Shown in pieces: positions 35,632-46,555 of a DNA stretch of 64,000 nt. Each line of letters begins with the position of its first letter. The first letter of the stretch is position 1. Source of the stretch: Amyloporia xantha (taxonomy: Eukaryota > Basidiomycota > Agaricomycetes > Polyporales > Adustoporiaceae). The position numbers and the translations under genes are program-made. The stretch covers positions 310,001 to 374,000 of the forward strand of contig JAYKKR010000001.1 in the NCBI GenBank assembly GCA_036971615.1. The letters are read 5' to 3'. The notes beneath the pieces were generated by a model that saw nothing but the letters and a program-made list of their open reading frames with translations, searched no databases and was not told the origin of the DNA.

Positions 35632-35634
35632 TTA

Positions 35635-36625
35635 GTCATCTTCAAGCTGGCTAAATGAAGTGAAAAACACACAACACCCGCGGCCGCCGCTGGATCCGTC
35701 TCAGCGCCCCTGTTTCGGCACAAAAACTTTTGGGTGACGAAGAGGAGAACATATATGTATGTGGTGGTGGTGGTGGTGGTCCAAGTGCATGCAGCAGACG
35801 GCCATTCATTTGATTTTCTCGATGCTCTCCGCGCATGTTCTTATTGGTATTACAACAGGCAGATCTGAGCGGATTCGGCAATTACCGAGAGAAGCGTAGC
35901 TTGCCATCATACCGACATTTTCATTTTCAGTGTTGCTCCTCCAGCGGGTCCAGTCCCTATAGCCTGCGACTGCCAGTCTCTACTATGATCATGGTATGGT
36001 CTAGGTGGCTCAGCTCGGTGCTCGATTGTACCACGATGTCGTCGCAGATCGCTGCTGTAGATGGCTTACAGTGGTCAAAGACATACCATTGTATACTACA
36101 ATCTATGTCGGGTACGTTGCAATAATATTACATCAGTCCGTGACCAAAATCTTTGAATTCATTACACACTACACACTGAGTCTAACTGACACCCGATTGC
36201 AGTCGCAACGACATAACCTATCATCAAACGTCTCTGACGTGAATATCACAATGCCGGACGAGAGCTATGTTTTCCGTCCGCGCCGCTTTGTTTCACACCT
36301 CGGCCTGCTGGTAGATGTGCGATTGAAGAATAGAAGAGAGCTCTCCTCTTCCCAGAAGATGACACCCATGCGTTCTTCATGGCAGGATCATGTGTTACAC
36401 ACGCGCTGATATCGCTCAAGCTTAAGCTCAAGCTCAAGGTTCATTGATGATGCGGCTCGTCTGTCCTCGTCGGGCACCGTGTGAGCTATCCAAATCGTTG
36501 GCTTTCATTACCACACTCCACAGGTCAAATGAAAGACTATTCATTTATAAATTAACAAAAGGTGTATGCATGATAAATACCATAGCCGTCCGTGTCCAGC
36601 ATGCCCCTCATCCGGACCCCCCGCA
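35635..36625. other. Intergenic with (GTG) microsatellite
   Basis: About 1 kb without a supported gene. A (GTG)6-type run sits at 35761-35780. A 134-codon plus-strand frame (36005-36409) has no family features and is left unassigned. Confidence 0.4.
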
Positions 36626-39162
36626 TCAATAAGTGCGAGAAAGGAACTCCCTGCTCTCCGCCTCCTTCTCTCCAAATGCCCCCACTGCACTGTACCCCTT
36701 AGTAGCAGCCTTCCTCTGCCGAAGAAGCGCCACAACAATCGCCAGCAAGAGCACCAGCACGCTGGCCAGCATGCCCATAATGATGTACTCGTTCCGCGCC
36801 AGCTCGGATGAGTTGCCCTGCGAAGACGACGACGTCGCACCTGAGCTAATCGCGGCGTCCACGAGTGCCGAGGTGTCGTGCGTCGACATACCCGTCGCAG
36901 ATGACCCGCTCGCCGAGCTCGCAGACGACCCCTTGCCGCTGACGCTCTGCACCATGCTCTGCCCTGTGTAACAATACCGCGAGAAGCAGTTGTTACAAGC
37001 GTCGGTCCGGCTTTCTCCCTTCCTCGCCCTCGTGCGCTCCATTACAGCACAAGCGACACAGGTGCCCCACTCCTCATCGCGCTGCAATAGGTCCGTATTG
37101 TTGATTCCCGCGTAGCCGCGTGATGCGAGGAGGTAGCCATTCTCGAACATGCGCGTTTGGTTGGTGACGGGGAGCTGGAGCGTTGAGGTCGTGATGTTGG
37201 TCACGCCGTTAGGGTCGTCGTTCGGTATGTAGACGAATAACCTGATGGAACGGTCAGGAAGTGTGACGGTGAGGAGGGTGTGAAGTTCGACTCACGGGAA
37301 GGCATCATCAGCGTTGTCAGCACCGTCACATCCGAAGAAGACTGGGCGCGCGTTCAGTCCCAGAGACATGAACTCATCAGTCGAGTTGGGGAAAGGAGTC
37401 GGGAAGTTGATGGTTCCAGCTGGCAATAACGCGGCTTTCTCTTTGGTTGCGAGTAGTGATAGCCCATCTGGCTTCTGGTAGCTGGTCTCCCCGGACTATA
37501 TCGCCACACCTCAGCATATAGCCAAGTCCAGGTTGTGGTACTTACCGAGTCAAGAAGAATAACGACATCAACCTCCCTCTTCTTCACTAACAATGGCAAC
37601 AGCGGATTGCTCTCGACGTCCAATGACCCGTCGAGCAGGCTAAGCGCTGTCTCATCGGCATCCTGATACAAGCCCACGTTCATCTGGTAGAACGGATTCG
37701 CCACGCTCATAATGTCCATCTCCTGGTGCGGCTGATACGACCCATAAAGTTTTGTGATATTCTTGATGAGCGGTTCAAACCCGTCAGTCCACGCCGCGTT
37801 GTTCGTGATATTGTATTGGTTGAAATCGCAGGACGAGGTGCCAATCATGAGTCCAGCATTGTCGAAGTCATTGACGCATGTTGTGGGTTTCCCGCTTTTA
37901 AAAGTCGAGCCGAGCCAGGGGAGAGAGACAAAGGCTGCCAATTGAGGATCATAGGAACCAAATCTTTCGAGGGAAGTTAGCATCGGCTAGGAATAATGTG
38001 CGAAGTCACGTACTCAAATGGAGTCAGTTCGTATACGACGCTAGACAAAGGCAGACTTCCTGTACTACCGAAGGGCGCGCCATGTGCATTAGGCGAGTTC
38101 ACGTCGATAACCACAACGGGAAACGGCATTGTGTGGTTCTGCCAGACATTCCTGCACATGCAAAACAGGTCAGGTGTCTTCATAGGTGGGTAAAGAGAGG
38201 ACCGCGGGCGCACAAGTTGGTGGCAGATGAATAGGTGAGATTTGCTGCATGGTTTCCTATCGTCGTGTTTGATGCAAATGAGCTAACAGAATCAGTGCCG
38301 GGGAGGAAGTGATATGATAGCTATGTAGTTGATTCCATTTAACTTTCGACAGCTCACGAACATTGATTTGCACAACGACTCACTGCACGACCCCAGAAGT
38401 CACAGACAGTCACAGGAAAATCTCCAGCGGACCGCTTTGCCCCTAGATCTTCATAGAGGTGCCCTAAGAATGCTGCGGCGTATTCACCAGAAGGGCCTGG
38501 TTCGAAAAGACTCTGCTCAAGCTGCCATCCCGGAATACCAGCTGCGCTATTTCCGAAGACCATGTCGGAGGGATGAGGAAATTCATTGAACATCAGACTG
38601 GTTGAGATATAGGCCCCGCTAGAGTAAAGTGCGTACATCAATTTATGTCATTTATTGTGAAGAGGAGTGCTTACCCTGACAAAGCCGACATATAAGTCGA
38701 TGATTGGAGCAAGCCTCCAAGGCCCTTCGTCACGCTGGTCGCATTCCGAGCATCGAACGCTTCCAACGACGCAGTGCCGAAGATTGCTGCTCTGAAGTTA
38801 CCTCCGGACAACGATATGGCAAGTGTAGGCATGTCATCTGCAGAAAGATCTTCCAAATCCCCGCTGTATACGCTACTAGCGTTGTTTCCAAGCCATGTGC
38901 GCATACTCGACTGGACAAGCTGTTTGCGGGCGCTAACATATCGAGCTTCGTTCTACGAAGTATAAGCATAAGAGCTGTACTTCAAATCCGAGCTCAATAA
39001 TCGTACCGGATGCAAAGTCTGATTTTTGGACTGCGGGGTGCCAGCGTGCCGAACGAGACTCTCGTCAGGGCAGCTAACATAGCTTGGGGCGTAGTGCGTC
39101 ACGTTGCTGCTGCTAGAGACCACATCACTAGCGGCATGAGTGGCTGGAAACAGGACGACCAT
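36626..39162 (-). CDS. Lysophospholipase / phospholipase B, membrane-anchored
   Basis: Secretory-pathway acyl hydrolase of the PLA2_B family. From ATG 39162 (MVVLFPATHAASDVVSSSSN) it continues YAPSYVSCPD, then LAISLSGGNFRAAIFG, the nucleophile elbow around the catalytic Ser. SFLPGTDSV-type spacing, NGTF-like sequons, GSYDPQLAAFVSLPWLGSTF, CVNDFDNAGLMIGTSSCDFN and DVVILLDS follow, with the exon before MLASRGYAGIN holding the acidic catalytic region. The C-terminal part is Cys-rich (CVACAVMERTR, CNNCFSRYCYTG), then a Ser-rich stalk, a single membrane helix (IIMGMLASVLVLLLAIVVAL) and a charged tail of about 35 residues ending EFLSRTY. Unlike the GPI-type ending of many fungal phospholipases B, this tail is long, so a type I membrane protein is likelier. 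The usual SGGG is SGGN here. Confidence 0.87.
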
Positions 39163-40337
39163 AGCTTGCTATAAGAAAGGAGATAGAAGGAGATGGAGAA
39201 GAGGGAGATTCTCGAGCTCTTATATTTAACATCTCGTTAGCGCACTGAAACAGTGAACAAGGGTTCTTTACAGGCGCTCATATTGATGCGATTCGCAAGT
39301 GTTGGGCGTCCCGCAGTCATAGTAAGCGATGTGGCTGTGATGGGCTGAAATTTGCACATAGGTCGACGATACGATTGATGCCCGAATGCTGTGTAGATGA
39401 GCACTGGAGCGGGAGCGCACGATGCACGAGCGCCATACCAAGAATGCAAAAGTACTTCCCGCATGCTGCCCAAATACTCAGGCTGCGAAGGGATTGCGAG
39501 AAAAATCGACGGATTGAGGCTAATAACGGATACTTACCAGAACGTGGAGAACGAGAACTAACTGACGACCTCGTACGGAATATTGAAGAGCGAATTCCGC
39601 TTGACTGTCAATTCTTGGGTGTGATTCCTGCCACTTGAAGGGTCGCTTACGCTGACAAAGTTACACAACCTACGCGTCCTTTTTGGTCTCGTTTCCAATG
39701 ATTTTGTACAACTGCACAGGAAAGGTCATGCATCATGCGCAAGATAGAACACAAAACGCCTCATTCGCTTCGCGCCGGAGTCCGCAGTGGGCGGTAAGTA
39801 GACACGCAGTGTCCGGCGAACTGTTTATGCTCCAGGCTGTGTCTTACGATCCGCAGCATTCTTGCTGTGTTACAAGATGCAAGGCCGTCGTAGTCAAAGA
39901 TATTTTCTGCGACACCTTTTTTTGGACCTTCCATAGGCTAAGGTTGGGCGTTTAACTGTCTTTAACACACGTCATGCCTGACCTCAATGCTGAGCGCTGA
40001 GCGCTGACCATCTGCGCATGCATCACTGCCGCAGCATCAGTGTTCTGCGCATGCATCAGTGTTCGCGCATCTAGGACTGACACAACACCGATATAGGACA
40101 TCCCATCTGCTCGTGTTGGCTAGAGGTGGCTAGACGATATCGAGTCATCTCGAGATGGAGTCGCGATCATCGACTGTTGCCTAGCCGATTCTCAGGCAGT
40201 TCTGCGCGTCAGATAAGCCTACGCAGAGTCGAGAATATAAGATGGCATACATCGAGGTTTCTAGGAAGTAGCAGGCCCGTTCATCCACATCTGGCTGAAC
40301 CAAGCGTTGACTCTTCCAACTGCACTCTCGAACGACC
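39163..40337. other. Intergenic, shared promoter region of phospholipase B and PNPOx-like gene
   Basis: Divergent start codons 1.2 kb apart. No convincing gene. Short direct repeats occur at 40013-40061. Confidence 0.4.
40013..40061. repeat. Two 16-base direct repeats (TGCGCATGCATCASTG)
   Basis: Copies at 40013-40028 and 40046-40061 differ at one base, and a partial third unit follows. The core GCGCATGC is nearly palindromic. They lie about 280 bases before the PNPOx-like start codon, so they could be regulatory sites. Confidence 0.6.
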
Positions 40338-41098
40338 ATGGCCTCCCGTCCTCGCTGGGTTGACGCAATCTATGCAGCCCTCGAACTACCCCAGAACAAA
40401 GGACAGCTTTGTGAGACCGTCGCTAGGCGCATTTCATGTATGATTCTGACGTTAACGTGTCTTCCTTTTCAGTGTACCAACTTGCAACAGTCGACTCTGA
40501 AGGCAAACCTCACGTTCGAACCGTTGGGTTTCGCGAGATCCTACAGCCAGAAGGCAATACATCCTTGCCCGTGGTACTCGGCATGACGGACGTGCGAACG
40601 CCCAAGGTCTCTCAGATGCGCACAAACGCGTACGTCGAGCTGTGCTGGTGGATGGCCGGCTCGCGTGAGCAGTTCCGCATATCTGGTCCTGTGCGAGTCG
40701 TTGCCTCCCCACATGCACCGCAAGTAGTTGCTGCCTCCGGAGAGCAGTTGCTCGCACTGGATAAATTGGACACGCAAGGATACGATTGGGAGAAGAAACG
40801 GGTAGAGCTGTTCGAGAGCTTGGCTCCTTTCATGAAGGCGACGTGGTGCAAACCACAGCCTGCGAGCACTATGGAGTCATATGAGGAAGCAAAGAAGTGG
40901 CCGCAAACTTTGCCAGCGGCAACTGAGATAGAGAACGACGAGGATAAACATAACTGGGAGCAGGCGTTGCGGAATTATGCGCTCATCTTGATCGAGGCAG
41001 TTGAAGTAGACTGGGTGCAGGTGGGCACTAATCCACATCAAAGAACGAGATTTACGAGGAAGGGGGAAGACTGGGTCGAGGAGATAATCGTACCGTGA
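40338..41098 (+). CDS. PNPOx-like FMN-binding protein (Alr4036 family)
   Basis: Two exons. Exon 1 from ATG 40338 encodes MASRPRWVDAIYAALELPQN and ends at ctt|gtgaga; the second begins after ttttcag and gives YQLATVDSEGKPHVRTVGFR. The split-barrel flavin-binding fold is indicated by the VDSEGKPHVRTV strand pair, VRTPKVSQMRTNAYVELCWW and REQFRISGPVRVV. A WEKKRVELFESLAPFMKATW helix pair and the end RTRFTRKGEDWVEEIIVP follow, stop at 41098. About 230 residues, normal for PF12766-type pyridoxamine-phosphate-oxidase-like proteins. Substrate unknown. Confidence 0.85.
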
Positions 41099-42118
41099 AT
41101 AAGATGTATGTATATAGCCAGGTTCATGACGGGCGAGTAGTCTTCGAGGAATCTTGTACATGTAAGCGTAACATATGTCGTAACAAGTCGTAAACAGTCT
41201 CGAGAGCCACGGCGGATGTTGCATGATTCCCGTCAGATGAACGCAAGCCTTACATAAGATACGGTGCTTGGCTTGACTTGCGACATAATCGTAGCTTAGG
41301 TTCTGTAAGCCTAGCCACACAAGGTTCGAACACATTCAAACTGAGCGGATCGAGCACTCACAGGAGAGGCATCAGGATTCAGGAAGAGTAGCTGACAGTT
41401 CTGATAATCATCAAAAGCATGGACTGTACCGGTCTCGCATTGATCATATATAGGAGTTGTATTGCAAGCCAAGCACCGGGGTTCCTCGGGAAGAGTCAAT
41501 ATGGGTGTTGACCGGGACTTTGGCTAATGGCCTTAGTCTTCCGTTGTGCACAGACTGTAGGCTCTTCAAGTGACGATGGACATCAGGAATCACACCAACC
41601 GCCATTTCCTTATCAAATTATGCGTGATACTTGGTGAATCGTGGTCATCTCCATCCTTGTTCGAGCGGTGTGAAGATGCTCTCCAGCTTTCAAATCCCGA
41701 TGTTGACTGATGCACGGGACCCTGCCAGGCAAGATCTTCATGAAAACTCACCCAAACACAGACCAGCTAGACTTGAGTAAGCTTGGATGTGGCGACATAT
41801 ACGGTGGACATGGGAAGATCAAGGAAGGTGATTCAGTATTCGTGAAGAACTGGATGTGCATTGCGGACGGAGTGCGATGAGAGCGTTTGTAGTCATAAAG
41901 ATGCACAATGGTTTCTAACGGGAATGGCTTGTCTGGATTCCTGATCAAGGTTGCCGTGTCTGCAGGGTAAAGCGACCTTTCCGCACATAGTCCAGATTCC
42001 GTCCGCAAGCCGTTTGTTCGACATCATGTTAGTAAAGAAAGAGTATAATTTAAAACATACGGATCGACAACATCCAGGGATAGAAAAGCACAATATCAAC
42101 ACACACAACACGACATAC
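41099..42118. other. Intergenic between convergent PNPOx-like and EXO84 genes
   Basis: About 1 kb of tail-to-tail spacing. No gene, RNA or repeat recognised. Confidence 0.4.
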
Positions 42119-44851
42119 TCAAAACATGCCCTCACGCCGCGGAACAGCGACGGGAGGTGGCCTATGTCCTGCAGCACTACCAGGTCTATCCCTCGACCGC
42201 GGTGGAGGTGCCGGACTACCGTAGGGCGACTTGGACGAGCGCAACATCCCGTCAAGACTCGCAGTTGTCGGTGTTGGAGTCGGCGACCGGGCAGACGCAG
42301 CACGAGACGCGGGAGAAGCCGTACGAGATACAGGGGAACGTGCTACTGGTGAGCGCGGGGATGGGGCACGGATGTTGATCATCTGCGGGGGTACTGTCGT
42401 AATTGACGGTAGCGGAGGGACGGGCGGCACCGGCGAGGGCTGGGGTTGAGTGGGCACCGCGGGGGAGCGAGATCGCAAAGGCGTGGAAGCAGGAGTATGT
42501 ATGGGCTCAAGCGTCTTCCCGTGATGGCGGAAGGGAGGCGGAGGGCGTGTACTCGATTCCTCCTTGGGCTTGTCTAACAGCAATTTATCGAGGAGAAAGC
42601 GGAAGTCAATGCCGTACTCCTCCAGTGACTGCCATTTAGATTGTCAAATACAGTACGCGGGCGAAGTGTGGTGTATGCCGTACCTTTTTACTCTGTAAAT
42701 GGGTAATCTTGATCGCTTCATCTATCGTTTGCTGATCAACGTCCGAGCTGTATACCTGCCTCCTGAATATCTCCCCGTAGAACTCGACTTGTTTTCTCGC
42801 CCATTCGACAAAGACTGTAACAAGGACAACTCAGCAGCATAGACCGGAACGTTCGTGTGCTAGACACGTACAACTTGCTACTTCATTCTCCCTGAAGCTC
42901 GACAAGAACCAATCCGCCGTATGCTTGATACCTGTGAAGCAGACTACCGCCAGATCACCCACATATACACCCACGTGTCCGTCGAATCGGATCATTCTCA
43001 CGCGTCGGCGCATAAGCTCCTCGCGCGCAGCAAGGAAGGTGCTGCGAGCCGCTGCGTCTGCTTTCAACGAAACAAGAAGAGCGATCAAATGAGTGACAGT
43101 GGATTTGCGGTTCGAAGGGTTAGAGAGCGATTGTAGGAGCAAAGCGATGAGCGAGGCCTTGAGGGGATCCAGTTTGGCTGCGAGTGCGGGCATACTAGAG
43201 AGTTGCGCTTCACCTAAAATTTTAGTGCTGCATGAGCGCCTTGCTGCCAGACCACGACAAGCGAATAAGAGACAGTACCTTTCTCGACTAGTTTGACTGC
43301 CTTATCCCATTCGCGAAGGGCAATAGCAACAGTCAGATCATCGCTGAAGTCACTTATCCAACGCGCATCACGTTCAGCCTTCTCCTTAGCGCTAGAACCC
43401 ATCTCGGTCTGTCCTACGAGATCAGCCATCCAAGCCGGCACAGGAGGAACACCATCTCCTCCGAATACCATGGAATTGCGCTGCGTACTGCGTGTTAGAA
43501 GACTTGAGGGCTGGCCACAAAAACAGAACCGACGCACATTATCTCCCCAGGTACTCTTCCGGCGCAAGTGTTCTCCTTCACGTTCTTTCCGCCTCTTTGC
43601 AGAGAGCTCTTCAGCGACTTGGCGGAATTGCGAGAGAAGGTGTTTCTTATCAGCTGGAGCCTCGGTTCGATAGACATGTGTTTCCTTGCCATGTCGGATC
43701 TTGAAGACGTTCGACATCGCTGTGCATATTTATTGGTGGGCAGAAAATCAAAGATGGCGTTGAGACTCACTAGCAGTATCCTTGGTATCCAATACCAACA
43801 TCTCATTGAGCGGCCAGCACCTTTCAGCTACTAATTTATCACTTTCGGCGTTATTTCTTCTTCGCCTGATCCGCGCCACCAGGACCGCGTCGTCTAGCAC
43901 TACGAAGCGCACCGCATGATCAACCTTGTAAGTAGCCGCATTCAGGGCGAGAATGTTGTCCATCTCGGAGACAACATGCCGCCCGGGTATGGTAGGCACG
44001 AACTTGCTCGAACCCTCGATTTGCGCGTGCAACGTTTGCATCTGGTTGGCGTAAAGGACGCGGAGATCGGCAACGGATGAGCGGACGTTGCGCCGACGCT
44101 CTAAAGTCAATGGATCGCGACGTTACGAGTGACAAGACGAATGGGTAGATGAGACACACCTGCAGCTGATGCCGATTCCTCGATATGCAGGAGCGATGGC
44201 ATGCCTTTCCATTCCGCCAGACACTCCTTGAACTCCAACATCTCATTCTCAATCACACTGACCTCCTTCGAGATCTGGACAAACTCCGCATAGCTTCACC
44301 ATATACAACATCAGTATTCTGCGAGATCGGATGACTACGTAGAGCTCTCACTTTCTGAACACGTCCCGTTGCAAGTCCTTTGCTACATCGTCCTTCTGCT
44401 GTCGGAGAGATGATTGCATACTTCTTAGCTCTGCTTCTGTAGAATGTTCCATCTTCCGCTTCAAATCTGTCCTTCACAATGTCAATAGGAGTAGCATGGA
44501 CAGGCCCAGGTTGTCCGTACAGGCATCAGGATCAAATTCATCCTGGTCTAGAAGTCTCAGCTCCAGAAGCCTTGGATCTTCCCTAGATGTTTCGGCTCCG
44601 AGAGCCTGTTCACTGCGAACCCCAGTCGGAGACACTGTCGAACCGATGGGAAGACTAGGAACGGCGGGCACCGACGCATCCGTAGGAGACGAGATTTCGG
44701 CATATCTCATGGACATGCGACGCTTCATCTTCTCGTCGACGCGAGTAGCCCTTCGGCCATCTCTAGAGACATTCTGGCGGATAAGCCTACTTGCAGACCG
44801 CTGGACTTTCTGCTGCGATTCAGAAGGTTTCCGGCTTCGGAGAGACTGCAT
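42119..44851 (-). CDS. EXO84: Exocyst complex subunit EXO84
   Basis: Tethering subunit for secretory vesicles at the plasma membrane. I chose ATG 44851 (MQSLRSRKPSESQQKVQRSA) over an upstream in-frame ATG at 44896 because the basic, Ser-rich start fits the family; the longer form is possible. The order is: basic N-terminus (RRMSMRYAEISSP), an exon with RKYAEF-type helix and ISKEVSVIENEMLEFKECLA, the coiled coil RRNVRSSVADLRVLYANQMQ, the PH-like domain (NEMLVLDTKD, MSNVFKIRHGKETHVYRTEA), the helical C-terminal domain (WISDFSDDLTVAIALREWDK, KLDPLKASLIALLLQSLSNP, GIKHTADWFLSSFRENEVAS, VYSSDVDQQTIDEAI) and a Pro/Ser-rich tail of more than 100 residues ending RREGMF. No break seen. Confidence 0.88.
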
Positions 44852-45235
44852 GATAGTAAGTTGGCCCTCCGTGTAGTAGTCGAGTGTTAATGGCAAACAA
44901 GAGAACCAAGGCAGGAGCTCGGTGGAGACTATCGAGACAGCGCGACGTCGACCGCCACGGTTTCTATATCTGAGTCTTGAGCCTCGACAACGTGGCCTAA
45001 TGCTAATCCGCGCCTCAGTCAGGTATAGATATAAGCCCTGCAGTAGATCGGTTTGAAAGCAAGTATTCGCAATTAATAGCGGATGAGATGAGGGTAACCG
45101 TTGAAACCAGTACCAACCTCGGGCGTCAAGCTGCGCGCAGATCTGAATCTCGTCTCTATCTTATCTCTTTCAGTCAACCCGCACAATATTTGATAGCGTG
45201 GGATCGCCACCTTGATATATATTCGAATCTATACA
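44852..45235. promoter_or_regulatory. Short bidirectional promoter region (EXO84 / AhpC-TSA-type gene)
   Basis: Only 384 bases separate the divergent start codons, so both promoters must lie here. No clear TATA box near either start; a pyrimidine-rich stretch (ctcgtctctatcttatctct) precedes the plus-strand gene. Confidence 0.55.
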
Positions 45236-46406
45236 ATGGCCACAGATAACACTACCGGATCTATTCTCGATACTCAGAAGATTGCACAAGCCGCTGAACT
45301 GACTGTGTACGACGCTCTCGGAAACGCGGTCCCTTTCGGCACCCTGTATAGAGGACAGAAGACGATTGCCGTGTTCATTCGTTCTGTATCACATCTAATC
45401 AATGAAGCAATGTGTTGACGACTGATGCTGTTCGTTATACTATTCCGCGCAATTCGATTTTATAGGGCACTTCTTTTGCGGAGTATGTACCCGCTCCCAA
45501 TGAGATCGCTCATGAGATGCGTGACGTTCACTGATCCTGTTATTTTGAACTGCACAGAGCTGTCAGGTCAGATTCTCCCCATTTGCACTTGCTAGCATGT
45601 ACTTAGTTGCAGTAGCAATATGTTATGCAACTTGCCAGCATCCGCAAGGACGCCCTGGAACAGGCGGATACACGTCTCGTCGTGATCGGATGCGGAGATT
45701 GGTCCTTGATCAAGAATTACTGTGGTGAGTCTATCTAGAGTGCATGGGCGGTTAGAACCGCCGGCCATGAAGTTCCCGTCTTCCAACATACGGGAAATTG
45801 TATCGAGCGTATAACCCACAATGCTCTTACAGAAACAACTGGATTCGGAGGCGACATGTACGCCGACCCCTCCCGCGGACTTTACCAGTGCTTCAGCCTT
45901 ACGGAGTCACTCGATCGCACTCCTGCTGGTCAGGAGAAACGAAGCTATCTTGCCGGAAGAAGCTTTCTTGGGAACGTTGTCAAGAGCATCTGGGTGAGCT
46001 GTCTCAGCATAACTTTGGTTTTTTGGACTTCTAAGCCTTAGCATTGATGGGACTACTTTCCCTGTGTTATCAGCAGGGACCATTGAAGAATCCGCAACAC
46101 ATCGGAAAGCAGGGACATATATCTCAACTGGGTGGCGACTTCATATTCGGACCAGGTGCATTTACTCGTCCCACCTTATGTTTTATATTCACTTTCCTTG
46201 CCTATTGTATTGGTAATCCAGGGGACGAATGTTCTTTCTCCTCTCGGATGAAGCATACTGAAGACCGTGAGTAGCTGTTATCTCATGATTCCGGATGGGG
46301 CAATCTCATAGCTTGCTGCAATCTTCGTTCACATCGTCATGACTTCGAATGTCAAGACATGGAGGTGTCAGATCTCATGCAACAGGCTGGAGTCTCGTAT
46401 CCGTGA
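45236..46406 (+). CDS. AhpC/TSA-type (PRXL2/AhpC-TSA_2) thioredoxin-fold redox protein
   Basis: Start MATDNTTGSILDTQKIAQAA at 45236, continuing AELTVYDALGNAVPFGTLYR. After an intron comes RHFFCG; then a 9-base exon at 45558-45566 encodes Ser-Cys-Gln, and the next exon begins QYVMQLASIRKDALEQADTR. Together they rebuild the family's CGxCQQYV redox centre. Later exons read VVIGCGDWSLIKNYC, ETTGFGGDMYADPSRGLYQC, SYLAGRSFLGNVVKSIW, GPLKNPQHIGKQGHISQLGG with DFIFGPG, SFSSRMKHTED and HMEVSDLMQQAGVSYP, stop at 46406. The family belongs to the peroxiredoxin-like proteins; the exact substrate is not known. Without the tiny exon the second Cys would be missed. Confidence 0.88.
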
Positions 46407-46555
46407 CAGGTAGATTCACTGATTGATATATTGTTTCTCCACATTTGAAATCGCTCCTGGATTTTGTACACGTACACGAACAATGGCCCATGATAGTAGC
46501 ATCGAGTGATTTATGTTCTCCGGCTGCAGGGTTGTTCAGGAACGCATAATTTCGA

